A program made the position numbers and the translations under genes. From positions 992,001-1,056,000 of the forward strand of contig NZ_JAXOUF010000002.1 of the NCBI RefSeq assembly GCF_034424805.1: a DNA stretch of 64,000 nt, read 5' to 3'. The notes under the pieces are model-generated. The model saw only the letters and a program-made list of their open reading frames with translations, was not told where the DNA came from and ran no database searches. Source of the stretch: Labrys sedimenti (GTDB lineage: Bacteria > Pseudomonadota > Alphaproteobacteria > Rhizobiales > Labraceae). Shown in pieces: positions 45,089 to 53,340 of the stretch; the stretch's first letter is position 1, and each line of letters starts with the position of its first letter.

Positions 45089-46948
45089 TCAGGAAGATGC
45101 TTCCTCCAGGGCGGCGCTGGCTTCGAGCCAGGCTTCCTCAGCCAGAAGCAGCCTTTCCTCGGCGGTTGCGCGCGCCTTGGCCATCTCGGCCGCCTTGTCG
45201 GGCGAGCGTTCGAACAGGCCGGGACGCGACAGCTTCTCGTCGAGATCCGCGATGATGGCCTGCAGCTTTTCCATCGCCGCTTCGATCTGCCGAACTTTTT
45301 CGCGGTCAGCCGCGGTTTGCGCCCGCCGCGCGGCATTGGCCTGGCGCTGCGTCGGCTCGCCGGCGCGCTCGTTTTTCTCTACGGCCGGCTTGGCTAGCAC
45401 CAGGCGGCGATAATCCTCCATGTCGCCGTCGAAGCCCTTGACCGTGCCGTCTGCCACCAGCCAGAGCCGGTCGACGCAGGCTTCGAGGAGATAGCGGTCA
45501 TGGCTGATCAGGATCACCGCGCCGGGATAGTCGTTGAGCGCCTGGATCAAGGCCTGGCGGCTGTCGATGTCGAGATGGTTGGTCGGCTCGTCCAGGATGA
45601 GCAGATGCGGCCCGCCGAAGGTGGCCAGGCCCATCAGCAGGCGTGCCTTCTCGCCGCCGGAAATATTGGAGACCGGGGTGTCGGCCTTGTCGGCCCCGAA
45701 ACCGATCTGGGCGGTACGGGCGCGGATCTGTGCCTCGGTGGCGCCGACCATCATCTCGGCGACATGGTCGCGGGCCGAGGCCTGAGGATTGAGCTCGTCG
45801 AGCTGGTGCTGGGCGAAATAGGCGACCTTCAGCGCCGAGGAGCGCCGCATGCGGCCGGCCATGGCCGCGAGGCGCCCGGCCAGCAGCTTGGCGAAGGTCG
45901 ACTTGCCGTTGCCATTGGAGCCGAGCAGACCGATGCGGTCCTCGCTGTCGACGGAAAGGTCGAGCCGCGACAGCACCGTGCGCTCGCCATAGCCAGTGCT
46001 GGCGCCTTCCAGCGCGATGATCGGCGGTGACAGCGGCTTGGCGGGCGGCGGGAAGTCGAAGGGCCTGACTTCCTCGTCGACGAGCGCCGCCACCGGTTCC
46101 ATGCGCGCCAGCATCTTCATGCGCGACTGGGCCTGGGCCGCCTTGGTGGCCTTGGCCTTGAAGCGATCGATGAAGGATTGGATATGGCGGCGCTGGTCTT
46201 CCTGCTTCTTCCTGAGCTTCAGGCTGAGGGCCTGCTTTTCCCGACGCTGTCTTTCGAAACCGTCATAGCCGCCGCGATAGAGTTCGAGCCGGCCCTCGGT
46301 CAGGTGCAGGATGTAGTCGACCGAGGCGTTGAGCAAATCGCGGTCATGGCTGATCACCACCACGGTGTGGGGGTAGGAGGCAAGATAATCTTGCAGCCAC
46401 AGCGTGCCTTCGAGATCGAGATAGTTGGTCGGCTCGTCGAGCAGCAGCAGGTCCGGCTCGGTGAAGAGCAGGGCGGCCAGCGCCACGCGCATGCGCCAGC
46501 CGCCGGAGAATTCCGAGCAGGCGCGGCTTTGCGCGGCATGGTCGAAGCCGAGGCCCGCGAGGATGGTGGCGGCGCGCGCTGGTGCTGCGTGGGAGTTCTT
46601 GTCGGCAAGGCGGGTCTGGATCTCGGCAATGCGGTGGGGATCGCTCGCCGTCTCCGCCTCGGCCAGCAGGGCCGTGCGCTCCTCGTCGGCCGCCAGCACC
46701 ACCTCGATCAGGGTTTCCGGCCCGCCCGGCGCTTCCTGGGCGACACGGCCGATGCGCATGCCCCGCGGTACCGAGACGCTGCCGAGATCGGGCGAGACTT
46801 CACTCATGATCATGCGGAACAAAGTGGTCTTGCCGGTGCCGTTGCGGCCGAGGAAGCCGACGCGCGCATCCGGCGGCAGCGCCACCGTGGCGTTGTCGAA
46901 CAGGACGCGCGATCCCAGGCGATAAGTGAGGCCGTTCACATGTAACAT
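45089..46948 (-). CDS. ABC-F family ATPase (Uup/YheS type)
   Basis: A 619-residue soluble protein with two ABC domains and no membrane helices. The first has Walker A GRNGTGKTT at about 34-42 and signature FSGGWRMRVALA; the second has GSNGNGKST and ISGGEKARLLMG. A charged inter-domain linker (about 235-300) and a helical C-terminal segment follow the ABC-F plan. These proteins bind the ribosomal E site and help stalled or antibiotic-bound ribosomes. Resistance or housekeeping type cannot be told from sequence alone, but the architecture is the housekeeping YheS/Uup form. The ATG at 46948 was chosen for the MLHVNGLTYRLG start. Confidence 0.93.
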   Translation of the reverse strand: MLHVNGLTYRLGSRVLFDNATVALPPDARVGFLGRNGTGKTTLFRMIMSEVSPDLGSVSVPRGMRIGRVAQEAPGGPETLIEVVLAADEERTALLAEAETASDPHRIAEIQTRLADKNSHAAPARAATILAGLGFDHAAQSRACSEFSGGWRMRVALAALLFTEPDLLLLDEPTNYLDLEGTLWLQDYLASYPHTVVVISHDRDLLNASVDYILHLTEGRLELYRGGYDGFERQRREKQALSLKLRKKQEDQRRHIQSFIDRFKAKATKAAQAQSRMKMLARMEPVAALVDEEVRPFDFPPPAKPLSPPIIALEGASTGYGERTVLSRLDLSVDSEDRIGLLGSNGNGKSTFAKLLAGRLAAMAGRMRRSSALKVAYFAQHQLDELNPQASARDHVAEMMVGATEAQIRARTAQIGFGADKADTPVSNISGGEKARLLMGLATFGGPHLLILDEPTNHLDIDSRQALIQALNDYPGAVILISHDRYLLEACVDRLWLVADGTVKGFDGDMEDYRRLVLAKPAVEKNERAGEPTQRQANAARRAQTAADREKVRQIEAAMEKLQAIIADLDEKLSRPGLFERSPDKAAEMAKARATAEERLLLAEEAWLEASAALEEASS

Positions 46949-47210
46949 GGCCGGGCTTTTGGCATGAGCCGGCCGGCAGGGCAATCATGCAATGCCGAGG
47001 GCGTCGCGTTGCTCCCCTGATTTGGCTACTCTGACCTCATCCTGCTCACAACCATGGCTGACGGCCCGCCAGGAAGAGAGCAATCTCCCGGCATATGGCA
47101 GAAGCCTTCAAGGCGGATGCGCGACATGCCGCCATGTCGGGAAAGGGGCGCCTTGAGCCACACGCGGCTGTCGAACGTTCTGGCAGGACATCGAACAAGG
47201 AGTTTTCGCG

Positions 47211-47633
47211 ATGAAACCGCTTATCAGCGTCTTGAGCATCGGCGTGGACGATCTGGAAGCCGCCCTGCGTTTCTACCGGGACGGCCTCGGCCTGCCGACC
47301 GAGGGGATCATCGGCCACGAATTCGAGCACGGCACTGTCGCATTCTTCGATCTGCAGAGCGGCTTGAGGCTCGCGCTGTTTCCGCGCGCCAACATCGCCC
47401 ACGACGCCGGCATTGCGCAGTCGGCGCCCAGTCCGACCGAATTCACTCTCGGCCACAATGTCGGCAGCGAAGCCGAAGTCGATGCGGTGATGCAGCAGGC
47501 TATCGCCGCAGGTGCACGCCCAGTCAAGCCCGCTCAGAAGACCTTCTGGGGCGGATATGCCGGCTATTTCCAGGACCCCGACGGCCATTTGTGGGAGGTC
47601 GTTTTCAATCCGGATTTTCTGCCGCCAGCCTGA
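47211..47633 (+). CDS. VOC-family (glyoxalase/bleomycin-resistance-like) protein
   Basis: A 140-residue protein of two beta-alpha-beta-beta-beta units. LSIGVDDLEAALRFYRDGLGLPTEGI opens the first and GYAGYFQDPDGHLWEVVFNP closes the second, with the metal-ligand glutamate in WEVVFNP and histidine in GHEFEHG. Members include dioxygenases, isomerases and drug-binding proteins; a specific role cannot be given. It has an AAGGAG site before ATG 47211 and stands alone between an opposite-strand gene and a 356-base gap. Confidence 0.86.
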   Translation: MKPLISVLSIGVDDLEAALRFYRDGLGLPTEGIIGHEFEHGTVAFFDLQSGLRLALFPRANIAHDAGIAQSAPSPTEFTLGHNVGSEAEVDAVMQQAIAAGARPVKPAQKTFWGGYAGYFQDPDGHLWEVVFNPDFLPPA

Positions 47634-47989
47634 GAACGTGATGGTTGAGCGGAGAAGGATAGATTCCTCTTTTATGGTAGTCCATGCGGAAAACTATTTC
47701 GGCTTTCCGTTCCGTGATGCCATGGTTGGTGTTGTCGAATCTCGTGGTGGGCAATCGCCATTTTTAACCAATTGCTGAAGCTTCACTCGCGAATCTGGCA
47801 TTTGATCCATGGTGTTGCGCTAGAATCATGATATTTCATCTATCCGGGCGATTGGGGAGGTACAATATTAATTCGTTCCCCAACGTCAATTTAGGATGCC
47901 GGGCGACAGCAAGAATTGGTCCATGAAGATGAGCCATTCACGGCGTGGACCAAGCAACCTCTCGTTAGACAAGCCCCAATGGATGAGAC
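47634..47989. other. Gene-free gap before aqpZ
   Basis: No credible gene is seen. The stretch is AT-rich compared with the rest of the window, and an imperfect dyad (ggtccatg/cgtggacc, 47918-47951) lies 40-70 bases before the aqpZ start, where it could be an operator or leader hairpin. Confidence 0.45.
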
Positions 47990-48682
47990 ATGATTAAAAA
48001 ACTCGCGGCAGAGTTCTTTGGAACGTTCTGGTTGGTTTTCGGCGGCTGCGGTGCCGCCGTGCTTTCGGCGGCCTTCCCGGAACTGGGCATCGGCTTCGCA
48101 GGTGTGGCCCTGGCTTTCGGCCTGACCGTCCTGACCATGGCTTTCGCGGTCGGCGGCATCTCCGGTGGCCATTTCAATCCGGCCGTCTCGCTGGGCCTGG
48201 CCGTCGGTGGCCGGTTCAGCTGGGCCGAGCTCATTCCCTACTGGATCGCCCAGGTCGTCGGCGGCCTCGCCGGTGCGGCGGTGCTCTATGCCATCGCCAC
48301 CGGCAAGCAGGGCTTCGAGGTCGGCGGCTTTGCGTCCAATGGCTTCGGCGATCTTTCGCCCGGCAAATACAGCATGATCGCCTGCCTGATCGCCGAGATC
48401 GTGCTCACGGCAGCCTTCCTCGTCATCATCCTGGGCTCGACCTCAAAGGTGGCGCCGGCCGGTTTTGCGCCGATCGCCATCGGTCTTGGCCTGACGTTGA
48501 TCCATCTGATCTCGATCCCGGTCACCAACACCTCGGTCAACCCGGCCCGTTCGACGGCTGTCGCCTTCTTCGCGCAGACGGGCGCCGTGAGCCAGCTCTG
48601 GCTGTTCTGGGTTGCTCCGCTTGTCGGCGCCATCGTGGGCGGCCTGATCTGGAAGGTGCTGCTGGAGCCTGAGCAGGCCTGA
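47990..48682 (+). CDS. aqpZ: Aquaporin Z
   Basis: A 230-residue six-helix channel protein with both NPA pore motifs: HFNPAVSLGL (N63) and TSVNPARSTAV (N184). The histidine, small residue and arginine of the water-selective filter are consistent with a water channel rather than a glycerol facilitator. Beginning MIKKLAAEFFGTFWLVFGGCG it matches AqpZ closely in length and sequence. It moves water across the inner membrane. Its transcript probably ends at the 16-bp hairpin 8 bases after the stop. Confidence 0.97.
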   Translation: MIKKLAAEFFGTFWLVFGGCGAAVLSAAFPELGIGFAGVALAFGLTVLTMAFAVGGISGGHFNPAVSLGLAVGGRFSWAELIPYWIAQVVGGLAGAAVLYAIATGKQGFEVGGFASNGFGDLSPGKYSMIACLIAEIVLTAAFLVIILGSTSKVAPAGFAPIAIGLGLTLIHLISIPVTNTSVNPARSTAVAFFAQTGAVSQLWLFWVAPLVGAIVGGLIWKVLLEPEQA

Positions 48683-48690
48683 GGCAAGCC

Positions 48691-48728
48691 GAGAGAAAGT
48701 GCGATTTCCCTGAATCGCACTTTCTCTC
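48691..48728 (+). terminator. Strong hairpin after aqpZ
   Basis: A perfect 16-bp stem (gagagaaagtgcgatt with its complement) and a six-base loop lie directly after aqpZ. Its 3' side runs into ctctaactctttgttttgac, a sequence nearly repeated at 25122, so the hairpin may be part of a dispersed repeat that doubles as a terminator. Confidence 0.7.
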
Positions 48729-48809
48729 TAACTCTTTGTTTTGACACGATTTCTTAATCGAAAAGTCTATCAAATTTTCTGGAAAACGCTCGAGATGGAG
48801 GCTTTCAAG

Positions 48810-48841
48810 CGGCGATCGGTTCATCCGGTCGCCGTTTTTTT
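48810..48841 (+). terminator. Rho-independent terminator
   Basis: A 10-bp stem (cggcgatcgg/ccggtcgccg, one G-U pair), five-base loop and a run of seven Ts: the clearest intrinsic terminator in the window. It may back up aqpZ or end an unrecognised short transcript. Confidence 0.85.
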
Positions 48842-49040
48842 GCGTGGAAGGATCAGAGGTTCGCGCGGCCATGGTGCCGACCGATTTGACGGCGCCGGCG
48901 GGAAGGGCGAAGGCGCGCCCATTTGCGGGGAACCGGAGTAAACGAGCATTCGGCGTGAATGCGCTTCGCAGCGGGGGTTGAAGCCGGGCAGGGGCATGGC
49001 TATAAGCCGCTCACCTCAACTCACAGCAACCAGGACGATC

Positions 49041-49463
49041 ATGGCTCTCGAGCGCACCTTTTCGATCATCAAGCCCGACGCGACCAACCGCAACCTCACC
49101 GGCGCCATCAATGCCGTGTTCGAGAAGGCCGGCCTGCGTATCGTCGCCCAGAAGCGCGTCCGCATGACCCGCGAGCAGGCCGAGACCTTCTACGGCGTGC
49201 ACAAGGAACGTCCCTTCTTCGGCGAACTCGTCGAGTTCATGATCTCGGCCCCCGTCGTCGTGCAGGTGCTGGAAGGCGAGAACGCCGTCGCCAAGCATCG
49301 CGAAGTGATGGGCGCCACCAACCCGGCCAATGCCGCCGAAGGCACCGTCCGCAAGCTCTATGCCCTTTCGGTCGGCGAGAACTCGGTACATGGCTCGGAC
49401 TCGCTCGACAATGCCAAGATCGAGATCGCCCAGTTCTTCTCGGGCAACGAGATCGTCGGCTGA
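49041..49463 (+). CDS. ndk: Nucleoside-diphosphate kinase
   Basis: A 140-residue enzyme, the family's standard length. It begins MALERTFSIIKPDA, and the catalytic H117 lies in NSVHGSDS. Ndk transfers phosphate from ATP to other (d)NDPs. An in-frame start 63 bases upstream adds non-conserved residues and is rejected. A clear terminator follows 90 bases downstream. It stands alone between two gene-free gaps. Confidence 0.98.
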   Translation: MALERTFSIIKPDATNRNLTGAINAVFEKAGLRIVAQKRVRMTREQAETFYGVHKERPFFGELVEFMISAPVVVQVLEGENAVAKHREVMGATNPANAAEGTVRKLYALSVGENSVHGSDSLDNAKIEIAQFFSGNEIVG

Positions 49464-49956
49464 TAGCGCTGACAGGCTGTCGGCCTGATTTGCGCAAAGA
49501 AGCATTCAGCCTGAATGCACCTTGCGCCGGGCCGGACAGGCATTCTTCCAGGCGGACCCCATTGGGTCCGCTTTTCTTTGGCTTAAATTTTCTACTAATT
49601 CTATAGAAATTAATTGACACAAGCTCGCTGCCGTCGCAACCTTCGATGATGACGAGCGGGCAGCCCTGATTTCCCCGCAAGCCGAACCTGTTGAGGGGAT
49701 CGCCATGATCGAAGCAAAATGCGTTCGAGCTGAAACGTTCTTCCCGTCTGCCGCACCGGTAGACGGAGCATTTTGCGATTCCTGGCTGGCCGGTGCAGGA
49801 GTGAAGCACGCCAGTTGTTGTCGCCGCTGAGTCCTTTGCATTCGAACGCCGGGCCGGCGTTGCATCACACATTGCCTCCATCACCGCATCGACGTTGCCG
49901 AGCGTTTTTTAATGCTCCGTGCAGCGGATGACGGATCGTGTCTTCAAGGATCTCAC
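49464..49956. other. Gene-free gap ndk-tauA
   Basis: No credible gene in 493 bases. It contains a small palindrome (gcattcag/ctgaatgc, 49502-49518), the ndk terminator, and then an AT-rich dyad (tttcta/tagaaa, 49589-49609) followed by TTGACA at 49614 without a convincing -10 box. The remaining 300 bases before tauA show no feature I recognise. Confidence 0.5.
49552..49578 (+). terminator. Terminator of ndk
   Basis: An 8-bp stem (gcggaccc/gggtccgc) with a CATT loop and a following ttttcttt run. Confidence 0.82.
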
Positions 49957-50970
49957 ATGACAACGCTCAATCGCCGCCTGTTCCTGGCCGCTGGCCTGGC
50001 GCTCGGCACCGCCCTGGGCGGTGCGGCCCACGCGGCCGACAACAAGGTGACCATCGGCTTCCAGACCGGGGTCGACCCGGCCAAGGCCGCACAGGCCGCG
50101 GGCGCCTATGAAAAGGCGACCGGCTGGCAGATCGCCTGGCGTAAATTCGACTCCGGCGCCGACGTGATCGCGGCCATCGCCTCGGGCGACGTGCAAATCG
50201 GCTATGTCGGTTCAAGCCCGCTCGCTGCGGCCGCCAGCCGCCAATTGCCGATCGAGACGATTTTCGTCGCCGCCCTCCTGGGCGATTCCGAGGAATTGGT
50301 GGTGCGCGACACCATCAAGGAGCCCAAGGATCTCGCCGGCAAGAAGATCGGCGTGCCCTTCGTCTCCACCTCGCATTACAGCCTGCTTGCGGCGCTCAAG
50401 CACTGGGACATCGCGCCGAAATCGGTCGAAATCCTCAATCTGCGCCCGCCGGAACTCGCCGCTGCCTTCGAGCGTGGCGACATCGACGGCGGCTATGTCT
50501 GGGATCCTGCCCTGGGCAAGCTCAAGGAAAAGGGCAAGGTGCTGGTATCCTCGGCCGACGTCGCCAAATGGGGCGCGCCGACCTTCGATGCCTGGATCGC
50601 TTCGAAGGACTTCGCCAAGGCCCATCCCGACGTGGTGACCTCCTTCGTCAAGGTCACCGGCGAGGCCTACAAGATCTATCGGGACAATCCGGAGACCTGG
50701 AGCGCCGCCTCCGATCAGGCCAAGGCGATCGCCCGGCTCACCGGCTCCAAGCCCGAGGATGTGCCCGGCCTCTTGAAGGCGAATGTCTGGCCGCTTCTGG
50801 CCGAGCAGTCCTCGCCGGACCTGCTGGGCGGCGCCACGGTCAAGGCCATCGCCGATACGGCCGGTTTCCTTGCCGAGCAGAAAAAGATCCCGGCGGTGCT
50901 GCCCGACTATTCCGCCTATGTGAACAAGACCTTCGCCGCACAGGCCCTGACGAAACTCTCCTCCCAATAG
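49957..50970 (+). CDS. tauA: Taurine ABC transporter, periplasmic binding protein
   Basis: A 337-residue secreted protein. The signal peptide is about residues 1-27 (HAA before the cut). It closely follows E. coli TauA in several segments, as I recall that protein: WRKFDSGADVI, ASGDVQIGYVGSSPLAAAA, FVSTSHYSLLAALKHW and KWGAPTFDAW. It captures taurine or related sulfonates. The ATG at 49957 follows AAGGA; the in-frame frame further upstream lacks a signal peptide. The dioxygenase gene tauD is not present nearby, so sulfonate use would rely on another enzyme elsewhere. Confidence 0.93.
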   Translation: MTTLNRRLFLAAGLALGTALGGAAHAADNKVTIGFQTGVDPAKAAQAAGAYEKATGWQIAWRKFDSGADVIAAIASGDVQIGYVGSSPLAAAASRQLPIETIFVAALLGDSEELVVRDTIKEPKDLAGKKIGVPFVSTSHYSLLAALKHWDIAPKSVEILNLRPPELAAAFERGDIDGGYVWDPALGKLKEKGKVLVSSADVAKWGAPTFDAWIASKDFAKAHPDVVTSFVKVTGEAYKIYRDNPETWSAASDQAKAIARLTGSKPEDVPGLLKANVWPLLAEQSSPDLLGGATVKAIADTAGFLAEQKKIPAVLPDYSAYVNKTFAAQALTKLSSQ

Positions 50971-50984
50971 ATTTTCGTCGGCTT

Positions 50985-51019
50985 GCCCGCCCCGGGATCT
51001 CCTCCCTCCCGGGGCGGGC
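50985..51019 (+). terminator. Hairpin after tauA
   Basis: A perfect 12-bp GC stem (gcccgccccggg/cccggggcgggc) with an 11-base loop starts 14 bases after the stop. It could lower downstream expression so that the binding protein is made in excess over TauB and TauC. Confidence 0.72.
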
Positions 51020-51051
51020 CTTATTCAATGAATTGAAACGGTGGCCCGCAC

Positions 51052-51129
51052 CGTCATTGCGAGCGCAGCGACGCAATCTGGCCTGCCTCGCGCAGGAACT
51101 TGAATTGCTTCGCTGCGCTCGCAATGACG
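51052..51129. repeat. Palindromic repeat between tauA and tauB
   Basis: Arms at 51052-51077 and 51104-51129 are complementary over 26 bases with one mismatch, built on gtcattgcgagcgcagcg. This core is a widespread bacterial intergenic palindrome, from general knowledge. It sits just upstream of the tauB ribosome site. Confidence 0.85.
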
Positions 51130-51153
51130 TTCCGAGGGCTGAAAGAGGTTCCC

Positions 51154-51936
51154 GTGTCCGCTTTGTCCGCCCGTGACGTCAATGTCGTCTATTCCGGCAG
51201 AGGAGGGCGTTCCGTCACCGCCCTCAGCAATGTCTCCCTCACCATCGAATCTGGCGAGTTCGTCGTGGCGGTCGGGGCCTCCGGCTGCGGCAAGACGACC
51301 TTGCTCAAGCTGTTCGCCGGGTTTCTGCCGCCGAGCTCGGGCGCGATCACCCTCGGCGACAAGCCGGTGAAGGGGCCCGGCGGCGAGCGCGGCGTGGTCT
51401 TCCAGGACGATGCCCTGTTTCCCTGGCTTTCGGTGCGCGGCAATATCGAGTTTGGCCCCAGGCTTGCCGGGCTCGATATTGCCGAACGCAAGCAGCGCTG
51501 CGGACGCATCATCGACCTGGTGGGTCTTGCCGAATTCGCCGATCACCGGATCTGGGAATTGTCCGGCGGCATGCGCCAGCGTGTCGGCATGGCGCGCGCG
51601 CTCGCCAATGAGCCCGAAATCCTGCTGATGGACGAGCCGCTGGGCGCTCTCGATGCGCTGACGCGCGAGAAGATGCAGGAATTGCTGATCCATCTGTGGG
51701 ACCGCACGCGACGCAGCGTCTTCCTGATCACGCATAGCGTCGAGGAGGCAATCTTCCTTGCCACCCGCATCGTGGTGCTGTCGCCGCGCCCGGGACGCAT
51801 CACGCGCGAGTTTCATACCGATTTCTCGCGCCGGGTCCTGGCCGGGGAGAGCAGCCGGTCGATCAAGTCGGACCCGGCCTTCATCGCCCTGCGCGAGCAG
51901 GTGCTCGCGGCCGTCCTGAAGGGAGCGGATGCATGA
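51154..51936 (+). CDS. tauB: Taurine ABC transporter, ATP-binding protein
   Basis: A 260-residue ATPase: Walker A GASGCGKTT (41-49), a Q-loop in VFQDDALFPW, signature LSGGMRQRVGMARA, Walker B ILLMDEPLGALDA and the switch histidine in LITHSVEEA. This SsuB/TauB subtype suits sulfonates. The GTG at 51154 follows GAAAGAGG; the open frame upstream runs through the palindromic repeat and is rejected. The stop overlaps tauC as ATGA. Confidence 0.92.
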   Translation: MSALSARDVNVVYSGRGGRSVTALSNVSLTIESGEFVVAVGASGCGKTTLLKLFAGFLPPSSGAITLGDKPVKGPGGERGVVFQDDALFPWLSVRGNIEFGPRLAGLDIAERKQRCGRIIDLVGLAEFADHRIWELSGGMRQRVGMARALANEPEILLMDEPLGALDALTREKMQELLIHLWDRTRRSVFLITHSVEEAIFLATRIVVLSPRPGRITREFHTDFSRRVLAGESSRSIKSDPAFIALREQVLAAVLKGADA

Positions 51937-52862
51937 GCGATCTGGCCAACTCAGTCAGCTCTAAGCCTCGTGCCGAAAAGTGGTCACCGGTTTTCGGCAA
52001 AGACGATGCGACAACGAAAATCCACAGCATCAAATCCGATGCTGTGGACGATGTCGAAGAGCAGAACGGCAAGCGCAGCCCGCGTAGATCCGCCTCGCCG
52101 ATCGGTGCGACACCGGTGCGCATCCTCACCATTCTCGCCTTGCTGCTGCTCTGGTCGCTTGCCAGCTATTTCGAATGGCTGCCGGCCTTCTATCTGCCGT
52201 CGCCACGGGCCGTTCTGGAGCAATTCGGCACTGTGGCCATGGAAGGTTATGCCGACGCAACGCTGCTGCAGCATTTCGATGCCAGTCTCTGGCGCATCCT
52301 TGCCGCTCTGCTGATCGCGCTGGTGACGGCCGTGCCGGCCGGCGTCGCCATCGGTCTCAGCCCGATCGCCCGCGGCATTCTCGATCCGGTCATCGAATTC
52401 CTGCGCCCGGTGCCGCCGCTTGCCTATCTGCCTCTGATGGTGATCTGGTGCGGCATCGGCGAAACCACCAAGGTGCTGATCATCCTGATCGCGGTCTTCG
52501 CACCCGTGGCCATCACCACGGCCGCCGGCGTCGGTGCCGTGCCGCCAGACCGCGTGGACGCGGCCCGGGCCCTGGGCGCACGGCGCTGGCAGGTGCTCTG
52601 GCATGTCATCCTGCCCAATGCACTGCCGTCGATCCTGACCGGCGTCCGCATCGGGCTCGGCGTCGGCTGGTCCACCCTGATTGCCGCCGAGCTGGTCGCC
52701 GCGTCGCGCGGCCTCGGCATCATGATCAAGACGGCCTCCGACTTCCTGCAGACCGATATCGTCGTCCTCGGCATCTTCGTGATCGCCCTGGTCGCGATCG
52801 GCTTCGAGTGGATCGTGAGGCTGGCCGAGAAGCTGCTGGTGCCCTGGCACGGCAAGGCGTGA
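51933..52862 (+). CDS. tauC: Taurine ABC transporter, permease with repeat-encoded N-terminal segment
   Basis: A 309-residue permease of about six helices beginning near residue 66, with the docking loop VDAARALGARRWQVLWHVILP and GLGVGWSTLIAAELVAASRGLG typical of TauC/SsuC. The start is set by the ATGA overlap with tauB and a GGGAG site. Residues 13-39 or so are encoded by a palindromic repeat (51971-52047) that keeps the frame open, making the cytoplasmic N-terminus longer than usual. The transport domain looks intact, so the protein is probably functional. Confidence 0.91.
   Translation: MSDLANSVSSKPRAEKWSPVFGKDDATTKIHSIKSDAVDDVEEQNGKRSPRRSASPIGATPVRILTILALLLLWSLASYFEWLPAFYLPSPRAVLEQFGTVAMEGYADATLLQHFDASLWRILAALLIALVTAVPAGVAIGLSPIARGILDPVIEFLRPVPPLAYLPLMVIWCGIGETTKVLIILIAVFAPVAITTAAGVGAVPPDRVDAARALGARRWQVLWHVILPNALPSILTGVRIGLGVGWSTLIAAELVAASRGLGIMIKTASDFLQTDIVVLGIFVIALVAIGFEWIVRLAEKLLVPWHGKA
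51971..52047. repeat. Two-hairpin repeat inside tauC
   Basis: Two hairpins lie in the coding sequence: tgccgaaaa/ttttcggca (51971-51999) and ccacagcat/atgctgtgg (52022-52047). The gtgccgaaaagtggtcaccg core is familiar as a dispersed rhizobial palindrome, from general knowledge. The insertion is in frame. Confidence 0.78.
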
Positions 52863-52942
52863 GGCCAACTCGCCGGTTCGGGTTTTCTTCTTGTCGGGTT
52901 TGCGCTGCCCCTCAAGCAAAGTGAGTGGCTGACGAAACGCTT

Positions 52943-53326
52943 CTATCCGATCGGCAATCTCTCGATCGTGTCCACCCGATCGGGGTAGAAGGCTAGGTGG
53001 TCCTTGATGGCAGCCACCGCGGGGTGGGGCGCCTCATAGCTCCACACCGCGTTGAGCCCGCGCTCACCGGCCGCCGGAAGGCTGAAATAGGAGCATTCGC
53101 CCTTGTAGGGGCAGTAGGTGGCATGCTCGCTGCGCGTGAGCGCGTCCATGTCGACGTCGTTGCGCGGAATATAGAGGACGGCGGGATAGGACGCTTCCTG
53201 CAAGCGCAGCGCCTGCCGGCTGTCGGCGATCACCCGGCCGGCGAGGCTGACGACGATGCGCTCGCCGCTTGGCTCGATGGTGATGGGGTGATCGGGTCCT
53301 GGAACTTTCATGGCCTTGTTCGTCAT
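52943..53326 (-). CDS. DUF427-family protein
   Basis: A 127-residue protein with the DUF427 core: VVSLAGRVIADSRQALRLQEASYPAVLYIPRNDVDMDAL, then THATYCPYKGECSYFSL-like residues (here HATYCPYKGECSYFSL) and AVWSYEAPHPAVAAIKDHLAFYPDRVD. Function is unknown; the small beta-rich fold is sometimes found beside oxidoreductases. The ATG at 53326 follows AAGGAAAG and lies 14 bases after the MFS gene, so both are probably one transcript under the TetR regulator. Confidence 0.9.
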   Translation of the reverse strand: MTNKAMKVPGPDHPITIEPSGERIVVSLAGRVIADSRQALRLQEASYPAVLYIPRNDVDMDALTRSEHATYCPYKGECSYFSLPAAGERGLNAVWSYEAPHPAVAAIKDHLAFYPDRVDTIERLPIG

Positions 53327-53340
53327 GACGTCAGCTTTCC

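Larger units (their letters stand above)
48683..49040. other. Gene-free gap aqpZ-ndk with two terminators and a repeat
   Basis: No credible gene. In order it holds a 16-bp hairpin (48691-48728), a motif shared with the fabF-mltG gap (48726-48756), a T-run terminator (48810-48841), and a small palindrome (48946-48962). Whether the region between the two terminators makes a small RNA cannot be decided: a TTGACA at 48741 has no well-spaced -10 box. Confidence 0.6.

Noticed and set aside
48741..48770. Promoter at TTGACA for a small RNA
   Set aside because: No -10 box lies at 16-18 bases, and the TTGAC is part of a motif repeated near 25122, so it is not counted as a promoter.
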